A DNA stretch of 64,000 bases from assembly GCA_009738435.1 (NCBI GenBank), contig CP046522.1, positions 3,131,249-3,195,248 on the forward strand, given 5' to 3'. The notes under the pieces were generated by a model that was not told where the DNA came from, did not search any database, and was given only the letters and a program-made list of their open reading frames with translations. Below are positions 1 through 8,955 of the stretch, piece by piece (positions within the stretch are counted from its first letter, which is position 1; every line of letters starts with the position of its first letter). The DNA comes from Clostridium bovifaecis (GTDB lineage Bacteria > Bacillota > Clostridia > Clostridiales > Clostridiaceae). Position numbers and translations under genes: made by a program.

Positions 1-57
1 ATCTTAGCTGAATTTTTATTTATTTTTCTCTACTAAATTATTAAATTGCTAAATATT

Positions 58-251
58 TTATATCTTTTCATCCAATTGAATATGATTAAATAGCAAAAGT
101 ATAAATGGCGCAGGAATTATACTTCCTAAAAAGCTTACTAAAAATACAGCCATAGGATCTAAATTATAAATATTTATTCCTAGTGGTATTGCTCCTCTCT
201 GCTCTATAAGTGGTACTGCTGACATTAAAAATACCTGTAAAACTTGCTCAT
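58..251 (-). pseudogene. Small multidrug export family fragment (COG2426-like), broken
   Basis: Reading leftward from an ATG at 251, behind a GGAG box, and allowing one missing base near 235, the frame gives a hydrophobic peptide containing SAVPLIEQRGAIPLGI and, further on, IIPAPFILLLF. The E-x-RGAIP-x-G motif followed by a P-x-PFILLF segment is typical of the N-terminal half of the small multidrug export membrane family, whose members are about 150 residues. The frame stops at 58 after roughly 65 codons, so the C-terminal half is missing or frameshifted. The flanking DNA is duplicated and indel-rich, so assembly error is as likely as true decay. Function in the family is poorly established. 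Confidence 0.55.
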
Positions 252-577
252 CTATATTCTCCTTGTCTTTTAATTAAGTTCTCAATTTTACCTTCTTATA
301 TTATCATTAATATCGTAAATAGTTAAGACTGAAATTCATATAGATTTAATGCAAATTTGTTAAACATTTGAAATCGCAAAAATTATATTCTCAAATACTG
401 ACATTAAAAGATACCTGTAATAACTTGCTCATCTATATTCTCCTTGTCTTTTAATTAAGTTCTCAATTTTACCTTCTTATTTATCATTAATATCGTAAAT
501 AGTTAAGACTGAAATTCATATAGATTTATATGCAATTTGTTAAACATTTGAAATCGCAAAAATTAATTCTCAAATAC
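219..577. repeat. Imperfect tandem duplication, two copies of about 180 bp
   Basis: Copy 1 (219-397) and copy 2 (398-577) are nearly identical, both starting ctgacatta and ending ctcaaata. The differences I see are small length changes in A/T runs, for example ttatattatc against ttatttatc, and tgcaaattt against tgcaattt. The duplicated segment covers the start of the export-protein fragment and its upstream region. The indel-only divergence looks more like read or assembly error than natural divergence. Confidence 0.85.
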
Positions 578-584
578 TAAATAG

Positions 585-630
585 AAGCCTAGATAGCTGC
601 TTTTAAACAAAAAGCAGCTACCTAGACTTT
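585..630. terminator. Hairpin after the threonine dehydratase remnant
   Basis: Arms agcctagatagctgctttt and aaaagcagctacctagactt pair with two mismatches across a short loop. It lies just past the stop of the minus-strand threonine dehydratase remnant. A T-run follows on the plus strand; the minus-strand side is weaker. Probably a bidirectional terminator. Confidence 0.55.
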
Positions 631-655
631 TATTTTCTAGTTTAAAAGTTCCAGC

Positions 656-1852
656 CTAAAGCAGACTTAAACTTTCTATTTTATATCCTTTTCCCTTTAA
701 TTCTTTCATTATTTCTATTGAATGCTCTTTGATTGAGATTCAATTTGAAAAATTACATTTGCAAAATCAAGTCCTTTTTCTTCCCAGTTTTTTTCTTGTC
801 TTACAGATACAATATTAGCCCCTAATTTACCAATATGATTAATAAGTTCTCCAAGTTGTCCAACTTTATCTTGTAATTCTACAGTGAAGCATAGTCTCCT
901 TTTTTGAAGTATCAATTCTCTATTTATTATTTTCAGTATCATTGCCATATCAATATTTCCACCACTAATTAACACAGCAACCTTTTTACCGTCTAAAATA
1001 ATGCTGCTAAAGGTGTAGCCCCTGCCCCTTCTGATACTAGCTTTCTCTTTCCATAAGTGCAAAATTAGCATAAGATATTTCATCTTCTGAAACAGTTATT
1101 ATTTCATCTACGTATTCTTTTATATATTTAAAACTAAGTTCACCTGGCGTTTTAACAGATATTCCATCAGCCAATGATTTAGCACCTTCTACTGTTACTA
1201 CTTTTCCTGCTTGTAAGATGCTTTGCTTGAAGCAATTATTTCTGCTTGCACTCCTATTATCTTAATATCCGGTTTTATAGATTTTGCTGCTACAGCTATT
1301 CCCGCTATTAACCCACCGCCTCCTATTGGCACAAGTATAGCGTCAACGTCTGGTAAATCCTCTAAATTTCAAGGGCTATAGTGCCTTGTCCAGCCATGAC
1401 TTCTTCATCATTAAAAGGATTACAAATGTAGCACCTGTCTCTTTTTGAACCTCTACAGCCTTTTCATAACACTCATCATAAACTTCTCCAAACTGAATTA
1501 CCTCAGCTCCATATCCCTTTGTCGCTTCTACCTTAGCTTGAGGTGCTGTAGCAGGCATAACTATAGTAGATTTAATCCCACAAGCAGTTGCAGCATAAGC
1601 TACTCCTTGTGCATGATTTCCTGCTGATGATGCTAGCACACCTCTTTCTCTCTCTTCTTGTGTTAAAGTCATTATCTTATTATAAGCTCCTCTTAGTTTG
1701 AAAGCTCCTGTTTTCTGCTTATTTTCACATTTTAAAAATATCTCATACCCAGATTGCTTTGAAAATGTGCTTGAATAAACTAACGGAGTTCTTCTTGCCA
1801 CTCCTTCAATATTTTTTTGAGCCTGCTTTATTTTGTTTAAATCCAATGTCAT
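656..1852 (-). pseudogene. ilvA: Threonine ammonia-lyase (IlvA/TdcB type), multiply frameshifted
   Basis: The N-terminal 150 residues are intact and show the PLP-lysine motif KTGAFKLRGAYNK and the phosphate loop SSAGNHAQG of fold-type II threonine dehydratase, which makes 2-oxobutanoate and ammonia from threonine. The C-terminal ACT-like part (LDGKKVAVLISGGNIDM onward) continues in another frame. The last 25 codons, ending KGKGYKIESLSLL, are in a third. At least four breaks lie near 735, 1020-1085 and 1375. The start at 1852 follows a GGGGG box. If repaired the protein would be about 400 residues, a normal length. The nearby serine transporter and dehydratase suggest hydroxy-amino-acid catabolism. 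The breaks may be sequencing errors at a contig edge. Confidence 0.8.
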
Positions 1853-2283
1853 ACCTATTCCCCCTAATTTTAATATTTTCCTGTTATTAACTTAAACAAT
1901 AATTTCATATTTTGTTCATATGATGCAATTTATTCATGCAATTATTTCATTTCGATAATCTCAAATTGTACTTAAAACGATTTCTTAATTTTTATTATAG
2001 TCTAATTTTCGCAGATGTCACTACCTTATGATAAAAAAAATATTATTTTTTTTACGCAATACATTTGTTTTACGTACATTTAGTTTAATTTCTTGTTTTT
2101 CCCTTTGATAACACTCGCTTAAAATGCATACATATGTACCTGTATAGCATACATGTTTTTCTAAGAATCAATTATTTCTCAAAAGTTAATTGAAATACTT
2201 TTATCATTATGTTATACTTCTTAGTGTAAACATTATCATCATTGTTAATTTTACTTTCTAAGATATTGTGATTGCGACAAAGT

Positions 2284-2404
2284 TGAATATGAATTTTATA
2301 TTCTATGCATATTCATTTTTCAAAATATAGCGCATTTTTCAACTATTGTTGCATTATATTATTCATTTTATAAATTATATATAAATATTGAATAATATAA
2401 TGCA
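2284..2404. promoter_or_regulatory. Inverted repeats upstream of the serine transporter
   Basis: The 631-bp gap 1853-2483 between the divergent threonine dehydratase remnant and the symporter is very AT-rich. It holds a perfect 16-bp inverted repeat, tgcattatattattca at 2350-2365 and tgaataatataatgca at 2389-2404, with a 23-bp loop. A second 8-bp pair, tgaatatg/catattca, lies at 2284-2315. This is a plausible regulator site for one or both divergent units. I could not fix a promoter and see no coding potential. Confidence 0.4.
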
Positions 2405-2483
2405 TTATATTTCTATAAAGTATACATAGTTAATTTATATATATTTATATAATTTATAATTTAAAATGTTAGGAGGAATATAT

Positions 2484-3668
2484 ATGAAAAAACTAGGATT
2501 GATACCAAAAATCATTATAGCTATCATACTTGGTATTATTATTGGTAGCTATGCACCAACAGGCTTTACCAGAATATTTACCACCTTTTCTTCCATATTT
2601 GGAAACTTTTTAGGATTTGCCATTCCGCTAATAATTATAGGGTTTATAGTTGCTGGTATTGCAGAATTGGGAACTGGAGCAGGTAAGCTTTTAGGTATTA
2701 CGGTTCTCCTTGCTTATCTATTTACATTAATTTCTGGAGCATATGCATTAATAGTAGGAAAAGCCTTATTGCCTAAGATAATAACACCAGATACTTTGAC
2801 TCATGTTTCAGAAACAAAATCAGCTTTAGAACCTTATTTTACAATCCAAATGACTCCGCTAGCAGATGTTACCGCAGCACTTATATTAGCTTTTATATTA
2901 GGACTTGGCATAGCTAAGGTTCAAAATAGGGTATTAAAAGATGCATTTATCGGCTTTCAGGAAATAATATCTTCTACTATTGAAAAAGTAATTATTCCTT
3001 TATTACCTATTCATATCTGTGGAATATTTGCCAACATGGCTTATACCGGAGAAGCTGCAACTGTGTTCTCTGTATTCTGGAAAGCCTTTTTAATTGTTAT
3101 CGTTCTTCATATTACTATGATTATTTTCCAATTTATGATTGGATGTGCATTTAATAAGCAAAATTTGTTTAAGTCGTTGAAAATTCAAACCAAGGCATAT
3201 TTAACAGCTCTTGGAACTCAATCTTCTGCAGCCACTATTCCAGTAAACTTAGAGTGTGCTGAGGAAATGGGAACAACTAAGGGAATTAGGGAATTTGTAA
3301 TTCCACTCTGTGCTACTTGCCACCTATCAGGAAGTACAATGACTATCACAGTCTGTGCAATGGCAGTGGCAATGTTAAATGGTATGCCTTTAAGCATAAG
3401 TACAATATTAGGATTTATAGCAATGTTAGGTGTTACAATGGTTGCTGCTCCTGGTGTTCCTGGTGGAGCTATAATGGCAGCTTTAGGACCCCTAAAAGCA
3501 ATATTAGGTTTTACCGAACCAATGACAGCTTTGATGATAGCTCTATATATAGCTCAAGATAGCTTCGGTACTGCTTGTAACGTTTCAGGTGACCAAGCTG
3601 TAGCAATGGTAGTTGATTCTTTCCAAAATAAGTGGAATAGCCCTAAAAAAGCCAATAAAATCGCTTAA
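2484..3668 (+). CDS. Dicarboxylate/amino acid:cation symporter, probable serine/threonine importer
   Basis: A 394-residue, very hydrophobic protein with the re-entrant hairpin signature TQSSAATIPVNLE and the C-terminal QDSFGTACNVSGDQA stretch of the DAACS family (GltP/SstT type), which couples substrate uptake to sodium or protons. The start at 2484 is preferred over an upstream in-frame ATG at 2466, because AGGAGG at 2471-2476 sits 7 bases before it. The two L-serine dehydratase subunits follow on the same strand about 150 bp downstream, so serine (or threonine) is the likely substrate. Other DAACS members take glutamate, aspartate or dicarboxylates, so substrate assignment rests on context only. 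Confidence 0.85.
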   Translation: MKKLGLIPKIIIAIILGIIIGSYAPTGFTRIFTTFSSIFGNFLGFAIPLIIIGFIVAGIAELGTGAGKLLGITVLLAYLFTLISGAYALIVGKALLPKIITPDTLTHVSETKSALEPYFTIQMTPLADVTAALILAFILGLGIAKVQNRVLKDAFIGFQEIISSTIEKVIIPLLPIHICGIFANMAYTGEAATVFSVFWKAFLIVIVLHITMIIFQFMIGCAFNKQNLFKSLKIQTKAYLTALGTQSSAATIPVNLECAEEMGTTKGIREFVIPLCATCHLSGSTMTITVCAMAVAMLNGMPLSISTILGFIAMLGVTMVAAPGVPGGAIMAALGPLKAILGFTEPMTALMIALYIAQDSFGTACNVSGDQAVAMVVDSFQNKWNSPKKANKIA

Positions 3669-3687
3669 ATTAAAATACAATCAAATA

Positions 3688-3719
3688 AATATCCCTCTTA
3701 TTATTACAAGAGGGATATT
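3688..3719 (+). terminator. Terminator after the symporter gene
   Basis: A 12-bp perfect stem, aatatccctctt with aagagggatatt, and an 8-base loop are followed by a loosely T-rich stretch. It separates the symporter from sdaAB, so the dehydratase genes may have their own promoter or be partly read through. Confidence 0.7.
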
Positions 3720-3816
3720 GGTTTAAAATTTTTATTTTTCTTAATGAATCTTAAATATTGACTACAACATAAGGAATTAATAAAACCACTAATAAATACC
3801 AAAGGAGAATAGTTAA

Positions 3817-4500
3817 ATGAGTAACTACAGTATATTTGATATAGTTGGACCTATAATGGTAGGGCCATCAAGTTCCCATACTGCTGGTGCTGCAAGGCTT
3901 GCAAAGCTCGCCAGTTTAATCTGTGGTGGTGATCCTGTAAAAGTTGAGTTTCTTCTTCACGGATCCTTCGCTAAAACTTACAAAGGGCATGGAACAGACA
4001 AGGCGTTAGTTGCAGGAATTTTGAAAATGGACCCCTGGGATGAAAATTTAAAAAACTCTTTTTCTATAGCTAAAGAGAAAGGTATAGAAATCATATTCAC
4101 CGAAGGAGATTTAGGCGATGTTCATCCTAATACTGTTAAGTTTATAATAACTGCAAAGGATGGAAAAGTATCCGAAATAACAGGTTCCTCTATTGGAGGA
4201 GGAAGCATATTGATATTTGATATAGATGGCCAGTCCGTAGAATTTAAAGGAAATTATCCTACTCTAATTACTCAACACAAAGATACTCCTGGAGTAATTT
4301 CTAAAATAACTACTATGCTTTATATGTCAAATATAAATATAGGCTCTATGAAAGTGTATAGAAACAGCAAAGGACTTCAAGCTACTATGGCTCTTGAAAC
4401 TGATAATATAATTCCTATGGATATTATAGAAAAAATAAAGGAAATTTCAGAGATTGATAGCATAAAAGTTATAAATCCAATAATAGAAGGAGAGACTTAA
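3817..4500 (+). CDS. sdaAB: L-serine dehydratase, beta subunit
   Basis: A 227-residue subunit of the oxygen-sensitive iron-sulfur L-serine dehydratase (serine to pyruvate and ammonia), found as a separate chain in many Gram-positives. The N-terminus has the family motif IVGPIMVGPSSSHTAGA, followed by HGSFAKTYKGHGTD and a GSSIGGG turn. A C-terminal ACT domain starts at about residue 148 (TLITQHKDTPGVISKITT), a usual site of serine sensing or assembly. AAAGGAG precedes the ATG. Three bases separate it from the alpha subunit gene, so the two are co-translated. Length is normal. Confidence 0.95.
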   Translation: MSNYSIFDIVGPIMVGPSSSHTAGAARLAKLASLICGGDPVKVEFLLHGSFAKTYKGHGTDKALVAGILKMDPWDENLKNSFSIAKEKGIEIIFTEGDLGDVHPNTVKFIITAKDGKVSEITGSSIGGGSILIFDIDGQSVEFKGNYPTLITQHKDTPGVISKITTMLYMSNINIGSMKVYRNSKGLQATMALETDNIIPMDIIEKIKEISEIDSIKVINPIIEGET

Positions 4501-4503
4501 TCA

Positions 4504-5385
4504 ATGTTTGTAAATAGCGGAAAAGAACTTATTGAAGCATGTGAGCAAAAAAATTGTACAATTTGGGAATATACATTACAGTCTGAAGTTGAAAATAGCG
4601 GACTTACTAAAGAACAAGTTTTTGAAAAAATGAGAAAAACTCTTCACGTTATGCAACACTCTTCAAATTATGCCTTAGAAAATGAGGTTAAATCCGTTAG
4701 CGGCTTAATAGGTGGAGACGCCGTAAAATTAAATAAATATGCAGAAACCAGCAGTACTCTAACCGGTGGATTTATAACTAAGGCAATGGCTAGAGCCCTG
4801 TCTTCTTCTGAAGTTAATGCTGCTATGGGCAAGATAGTTGCCTGCCCTACTGCTGGCTCCTGCGGCATTGTGCCTGCAGTTATTATCTCAGCTGGAGAAA
4901 AGCTCAATAAAACTGAAGATGACTTAGTAAAAGCTCTTCTAACTGTTTCTGGCATAGGAATGCTTATAGCAAAAAATGCAACAGTGTCTGGTGCAGAAGG
5001 TGGATGCCAAGCTGAATGTGGTTCTGCTGCTGCTATGGCTTCAGGAGCCGTGGTTGAAATGATGGGTGGAACTGTAGCACAGGCTTTAGATGCTGGAGCT
5101 ATCGTTATAAAAAATATATTAGGTTTAGTCTGTGATCCTATTGCGGGGTTAGTAGAAGTTCCTTGCGCTAAGCGAAATGTTTCTGGAACTGTATCTGCAT
5201 TAACTACAGCAGATGTAGTTATGAGCGGGGTTAGAAGCATGATTCATTTCGATGAAACAGTATGGGCCATGTATAAGGTTGGTAAACAACTTCCATGTGA
5301 ACTTCGCGAAACAGCTCAAGGAGGCCTCGCAATCACTCCAACGGGACTTAAATTAAACGAAAAAGTCTTTGGCAAAAAAAAGTAA
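4504..5385 (+). CDS. sdaAA: L-serine dehydratase, alpha subunit (iron-sulfur catalytic chain)
   Basis: A 293-residue catalytic partner of the preceding beta subunit. It carries the iron-sulfur region with cysteines in ACPTAGSCGIVP and later EGGCQAECGSA and CDPIAGLVEVPC, as expected for the 4Fe-4S dehydratase that removes water and ammonia from L-serine. The C-terminus keeps the family's ETAQGGLAITPTG motif. Together with the upstream symporter it forms a serine-catabolic unit feeding pyruvate. Its stop codon lies inside the downstream terminator stem. A long open frame on the opposite strand here is a shadow. Confidence 0.95.
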   Translation: MFVNSGKELIEACEQKNCTIWEYTLQSEVENSGLTKEQVFEKMRKTLHVMQHSSNYALENEVKSVSGLIGGDAVKLNKYAETSSTLTGGFITKAMARALSSSEVNAAMGKIVACPTAGSCGIVPAVIISAGEKLNKTEDDLVKALLTVSGIGMLIAKNATVSGAEGGCQAECGSAAAMASGAVVEMMGGTVAQALDAGAIVIKNILGLVCDPIAGLVEVPCAKRNVSGTVSALTTADVVMSGVRSMIHFDETVWAMYKVGKQLPCELRETAQGGLAITPTGLKLNEKVFGKKK

Positions 5386-5408
5386 TACTTCAAGTATTAC
5401 TTTTTTTG
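5381..5408 (+). terminator. Terminator of the sdaAB-sdaAA unit
   Basis: Stem agtaatactt / caagtattact followed by seven T. It overlaps the sdaAA stop codon. Confidence 0.9.
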
Positions 5409-5636
5409 TGCTTTATATAACATATAACCTTTAATTATTTTTTAAATTGTACTTAATCCACTATTAAAAACACATTGATTCTTTACATTTTTTGGTATAT
5501 ATTAATAGTGTAGGAATATTCTATTACTACATATGTTTATACTAAATGTTTTAGTAGCTTTCAATAAATTTAAACTACCTCCTACAACTTGGAGTATCAC
5601 AGGAATTATATAACTAAATGAGGAGGTGAGTGTCAG

Positions 5637-5834
5637 GTGTCGGAAAAGAGCCAAATAATTATGATGTTTTGCTTAACAATCATATCAGTTATTGGCATAA
5701 TTTCCGCAGTTATTTGTTATTCCAAAGGACCAGTTAAATTCAGATTAAAAGCAAAATCAAATTCCTTAACCCATAATGATGGAGAATTCGGTATTGAAGT
5801 TATCAAAGAATCCGAAAAGAACGAAGGTAAATAG
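5637..5834 (+). CDS. Small single-pass membrane protein, unknown
   Basis: A 65-residue protein with a GTG start preceded by GGAGG about 10 bases upstream. Residues 7-27 (IIMMFCLTIISVIGIISAVI) form one membrane helix. A basic stretch (FRLKAKS) and an acidic, soluble tail ending EVIKESEKNEGK follow. I do not recognise a family. It stands alone between the serine dehydratase terminator and a non-coding stretch. The good ribosome site and the orderly helix-plus-tail architecture suggest a real gene. Confidence 0.6.
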   Translation: MSEKSQIIMMFCLTIISVIGIISAVICYSKGPVKFRLKAKSNSLTHNDGEFGIEVIKESEKNEGK

Positions 5835-5984
5835 TTCTCCCCAACTACCTACCTTCTAACACCTTGACGTAAATTTATTGTTTTCTGTGATACTCCACCT
5901 AATTTATCTTTATATATTTTGCATAGTTATATGTTTAATTCCATCACTTTATATAATATGATTTTTATCTTAAATATTTACTAC

Positions 5985-6173
5985 TTATTTTATAATTAAA
6001 CAATTTATTTTATATTCACACTGTAGATAATAATCGTCCTTGAGATGAATCTTAGGATAGCATCCCTCTCTTTCAATTAATAGCTCGTTACATTCCCTAT
6101 GTACACATAATTCAGGTGTCTTTTTGTCATCTCTTTTCCTCTTAGTACTTGATCCATCTCTGTAGTCGGACGA
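5985..6173 (-). other. Orphan open stretch in intergenic DNA, possible gene remnant
   Basis: The 562-bp gap 5835-6396 has no clear gene. On the minus strand about 62 codons are open without a usable start. They encode a charged, Cys-containing peptide with CVHREC and later REGCYPKIHLKDDYYL. A second frame over the same DNA has an ATG behind AGAGG. I recognise no family; it may be the tail of a lost gene. The rest of the gap is AT-rich filler plus the palindromes listed next. Confidence 0.2.
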
Positions 6174-6283
6174 TTAATTTTATATGAAGGAAACTACCTC
6201 GTTAAGTGAAGTAATACCAAAATATTTCTAAGTTAGAAGCTAAAACCTAAGTTAAGTGCTAAGGTGCAAAGTTAAAAGGCTAG

Positions 6284-6316
6284 AAAAAATAAGTTTAAAG
6301 TTTAAACTTATTTTTT
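6284..6316. terminator. Perfect palindrome, probable bidirectional terminator
   Basis: Arms aaaaaataagtttaaa and tttaaacttatttttt are perfectly complementary over 16 bp with one central base. A-run and T-run ends would serve as a terminator on either strand. Confidence 0.6.
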
Positions 6317-6365
6317 AACTTCTAATTTTCTAACTGCGGCCCTTCCGCCTAAATGAAACTTGTGC

Positions 6366-6406
6366 CCTAACATAATAAAATTGCGGCGCAATTCTATTAT
6401 GTTAGG
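6366..6406. repeat. Long palindrome with TTGC/GCAA core at the end of the NhaC-type gene
   Basis: Arms cctaacataata and tattatgttagg extend inward through aattgc/gcaatt to a tiny centre, with a single mismatch. It overlaps the stop region of the minus-strand transporter gene and may terminate it. The core matches other palindromes at 8009, 9486, 12881, 29752 and 29991 whose outer arms differ. Confidence 0.7.
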
Positions 6407-7731
6407 CTATTTCTTTTTTTGACATCCCTAATTTTAGGTATCCCAAACGCTATAGCAAGTACTGCGCATATCCCCATTATATAAGGATAATACAAATATT
6501 TCATAACATCAAAAGGTGATATTTTCATAGTTCCTGCTACCCCTACAGCAGTTAAAATTTGTGCTCCATAAGGAATAATACCTTGGAAAAAACATGAAAA
6601 AGTATCAAGTAAGCTAGCTGACCTTCTTGGATCTATATCATACTTATCTGCAATATCTTTAGCTATAGGTCCAGCCATTACAATTGCTATGGTATTATTA
6701 GCCGTGCATATATCTACCACACTTACTAGAGCAGCTATTCCAAATTCTGCTCCCTTTTTACTTTTTATTTTTTTTGTAATAAAATCTAATAAGAAGTCAA
6801 TTCCACCATTGTACTTAATTACCTCCACCGTACCTCCGATTAACAGAGAAATAATTATTAAATCTGACATACCAGCTATTCCACCTTGAATTGCTTTTAA
6901 AAATCCCCATACATCAAATGTATTAGTTCCTATTCCCACGATTCCTGCAAAAACAGTTCCGCCAACAAGTACAAGCATTACGTTCATCCCTATAAGAGCT
7001 GCAATAAGAACTATTAAATAAGGAAGTACCTTAATTATACTGTAGTCATAATTTCCACCTAGCGCTGTATTGTTCCCCATGCTTATTAAAGCAAAAGCTA
7101 CCGCTGTAACTACTGCCGCCGGAATAACAATAGCAAAATTCATTTTAAACTTATCTCTCATTTCACAGCCTTGAGTTCTTGTAGCTGCTATAGTTGTATC
7201 AGAAATCATAGAAAGATTATCCCCAAACATAGCGCCACTCACTACAGCTCCAAGAGCTAGTCCAACTGGTATTTCTATCTTTTGTGCTATGCCCAATGCC
7301 ATTGGTGCAAGCGCAGCTATAGTTCCTACAGAAGTTCCTATGGACAAAGATATAAAGCAACAAATAATGAAAACTCCAGCAAGAAGTATATTTCCTGGTA
7401 AAACTGTAAGCCCTAGGTTAACAGTAGAATCTACTGCTCCCATATCTTTAGCAACTTGAGCAAAAGCTCCGGCTAGTATAAATATTATACACATTAATAT
7501 AATATCCGAGTTTCCTGCCCCTTTGCAGAAAATCTCCACCTTTTTATTTATGCTTTCTTTCCTGTTCATAGAGATAGCTGCAATACTGGAAACTAACAAA
7601 GATACGCTAACAGGCATTTTATAAAAATCATTTGTTATTATAGACGGCACAAGATACATAACCAGAAAAACCACCAAAGGAATTAGTGTCCATGCATTTC
7701 TCCTTACTTTCAAATCCTTATTCTCTACCAT
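6397..7731 (-). CDS. NhaC-family transporter under SAM-I control, probable methionine importer
   Basis: A 444-residue membrane protein of the NhaC Na+/H+ antiporter superfamily with about a dozen hydrophobic segments, the GTSVGTIAALAPM motif and FGDNLSMISDTTIAAT, which are characteristic of the family. The leader carries a SAM-I riboswitch with a terminator. S-box-controlled NhaC-type proteins were predicted by comparative genomics to be methionine transporters (MetT), so methionine uptake is the likely role rather than sodium/proton exchange. The ATG is closely preceded by AAAGGAGA, tighter spacing than normal, with a second GAGGAG further up. Length is usual for the family. Confidence 0.8.
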   Translation of the reverse strand: MVENKDLKVRRNAWTLIPLVVFLVMYLVPSIITNDFYKMPVSVSLLVSSIAAISMNRKESINKKVEIFCKGAGNSDIILMCIIFILAGAFAQVAKDMGAVDSTVNLGLTVLPGNILLAGVFIICCFISLSIGTSVGTIAALAPMALGIAQKIEIPVGLALGAVVSGAMFGDNLSMISDTTIAATRTQGCEMRDKFKMNFAIVIPAAVVTAVAFALISMGNNTALGGNYDYSIIKVLPYLIVLIAALIGMNVMLVLVGGTVFAGIVGIGTNTFDVWGFLKAIQGGIAGMSDLIIISLLIGGTVEVIKYNGGIDFLLDFITKKIKSKKGAEFGIAALVSVVDICTANNTIAIVMAGPIAKDIADKYDIDPRRSASLLDTFSCFFQGIIPYGAQILTAVGVAGTMKISPFDVMKYLYYPYIMGICAVLAIAFGIPKIRDVKKRNSLT

Positions 7732-7790
7732 TCTCCTTTTTCTCTCCTCTTTTGTTTATTTAAACTTGATATTTCTAAATCTTACAAAAT

Positions 7791-7930
7791 AAAAAACTTC
7801 TCACAGATAACCGTAAGAAGAATTCTCAACACTTATCTGCCAGGTAAATACCTGTTGGAATTAGCACCACTGAGCAAAGCTCTAGGTTGCTGGGTTTCAT
7901 CGGGCCATTCCCTCCACCTCTCTTGATAAG
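7791..7930 (-). promoter_or_regulatory. SAM-I (S-box) riboswitch with intrinsic terminator
   Basis: Read on the minus strand, the aptamer runs from 7930 to 7832. It has P1 arms CTTATC/GATAAG and the conserved blocks AGAGAGGTGGAGGGA, TGGCCCGATGAAACC, CAGCAACC and GGTGCTAATTCC. The expression platform is a terminator, CTTCTTAC/GTGAGAAG plus six T (7820-7791). Its loop contains TTATCTG, which can pair with the P1 3' side CAGATAA to form an antiterminator. High SAM should stabilise P1 and switch the transporter gene off. Confidence 0.95.
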
Positions 7931-7960
7931 AAACCTTATTTTGTTTTTATACTGTGACCA

Positions 7961-7989
7961 ATTATACTAAAATCAAAACTCCATTTCAA
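7961..7989 (-). promoter_or_regulatory. Sigma-A-type promoter of the S-box transporter
   Basis: On the minus strand TTGAAA is followed by 17 bases and TATAAT, about 30 bp before the first riboswitch base. The spacing is textbook. Confidence 0.8.
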
Positions 7990-7994
7990 TAGAG

Positions 7995-8310
7995 AAAAAA
8001 AGGAAACCCCACTAAGAAATGCGCAGCATTTTTCTTAGTGGAGAAGCGGAGGCCCTTAAGGGCAAGCGGAGGAGTGGAGAAGTTTACAGTGTAAAGTTTA
8101 AAATGAATGAAATAATTAAGCTATGCTTAATTATGAAATCAGCCATTACAGCGAGCTGTAGTGAGCGTAATGAGCTTTGCTCATAAATTTTAGTTTTGCA
8201 GTAGCGAAACAACCTTCACTCTCAATTATCAATTCTCCACTTTCTTTCTCCACTTTGCGCCTTAGCGCCTCCACTGCCCTTAAAAGCTCCTCCACTTTAC
8301 TCTTTATACT
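7995..8310. repeat. Interspersed intergenic repeat, composite of palindromes and CTCCACTT boxes
   Basis: Non-coding DNA between the S-box promoter and the next gene. It contains a 33-bp palindrome at 8009-8041 (ccactaagaa...ttcttagtgg, TGC/GCA core), small hairpins such as atgagctttgctcat, and repeated blocks tctccactttctttctccac, gcgccttagcgcc and cctccactttactcttta. The same blocks recur in related order at 9527-9725 and in part at 12795-12911, so this is a dispersed repeat family and not unique sequence. Confidence 0.65.
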
Positions 8311-8376
8311 TTAAATAATAATCTTCTACCAATAATAATGTTCTTATCTCCTATAACTAAGACTTCTCCTTTAATT

Positions 8377-8889
8377 CTATAACCCCATGCCACATAAAGA
8401 AAAAAATGCTATTAGCAGAGGAATAGGATTTTTTGCATTGATGTAGTAAATATGAGCTGCTACAACTCCGATTAATGTTAAAGATTCACTTAGTATTTCT
8501 CCAAGCATAGCTATTGTTTTCCTATCTTCTCCTATATACTGTACGATTAAATTTCCTTTTTGGTAAAAGTGTGGTTCTGCTACCCAGTGTACTGAGGTTC
8601 TTCCAATTTCGAAACCATCTTTGCTTATTTTAGAACAATCCCACCATAGCAAAGGTCTAATTTTATACTCATGAACTCGAATATTCTCATCATTAATATT
8701 AATTATTGTAGGAGCAACAGATAGCACATCCCTTTTTGCAGAAGTGTCAACTGCATACTGGTACCCCCTGGTACTCAATTCCTCTTTGAAATCTTCTAAA
8801 CTAAAGCTAGCTTTATAAGTTATAAGTCCTATAAATACTAAAAATATAGTTATCCTTAGTAAAACTTTAACTCCCCTATTTGATTTCAT
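8377..8889 (-). CDS. Hypothetical protein with N- and C-terminal membrane segments
   Basis: A 170-residue protein, family not recognised. Residues 9-25 form an N-terminal membrane helix. The middle is a soluble, probably external domain with paired tryptophans (RPLLWWDCSKIS, VHWVAEPHFY). Two hydrophobic stretches near residues 132-170 end abruptly at FFSLCGMGL. The start lies behind a weak GGGGG box. It stands alone between repeat-rich spacers. The conserved-looking soluble domain supports coding; function is unknown. Confidence 0.55.
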   Translation of the reverse strand: MKSNRGVKVLLRITIFLVFIGLITYKASFSLEDFKEELSTRGYQYAVDTSAKRDVLSVAPTIININDENIRVHEYKIRPLLWWDCSKISKDGFEIGRTSVHWVAEPHFYQKGNLIVQYIGEDRKTIAMLGEILSESLTLIGVVAAHIYYINAKNPIPLLIAFFSLCGMGL

Positions 8890-8955
8890 TTATATCTAGC
8901 CCCCTAAATCTAACTTTGTGCTTTAGCACCTAGCTCAGGTTTCATCTCTAACTTC

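Noticed and set aside
1445..1627. Plus-strand open frame within the threonine dehydratase remnant
   Set aside because: Overlaps the conserved PLP-binding region on the other strand and lacks a ribosome site.
4668..5240. 190-codon open frame antisense to sdaAA
   Set aside because: Lies wholly inside a strongly conserved enzyme gene, has no ribosome site and low-complexity Ala/Pro-rich composition typical of shadow frames.
7791..7930. Considered as T-box or cobalamin riboswitch
   Set aside because: All conserved blocks match SAM-I and none match the others.
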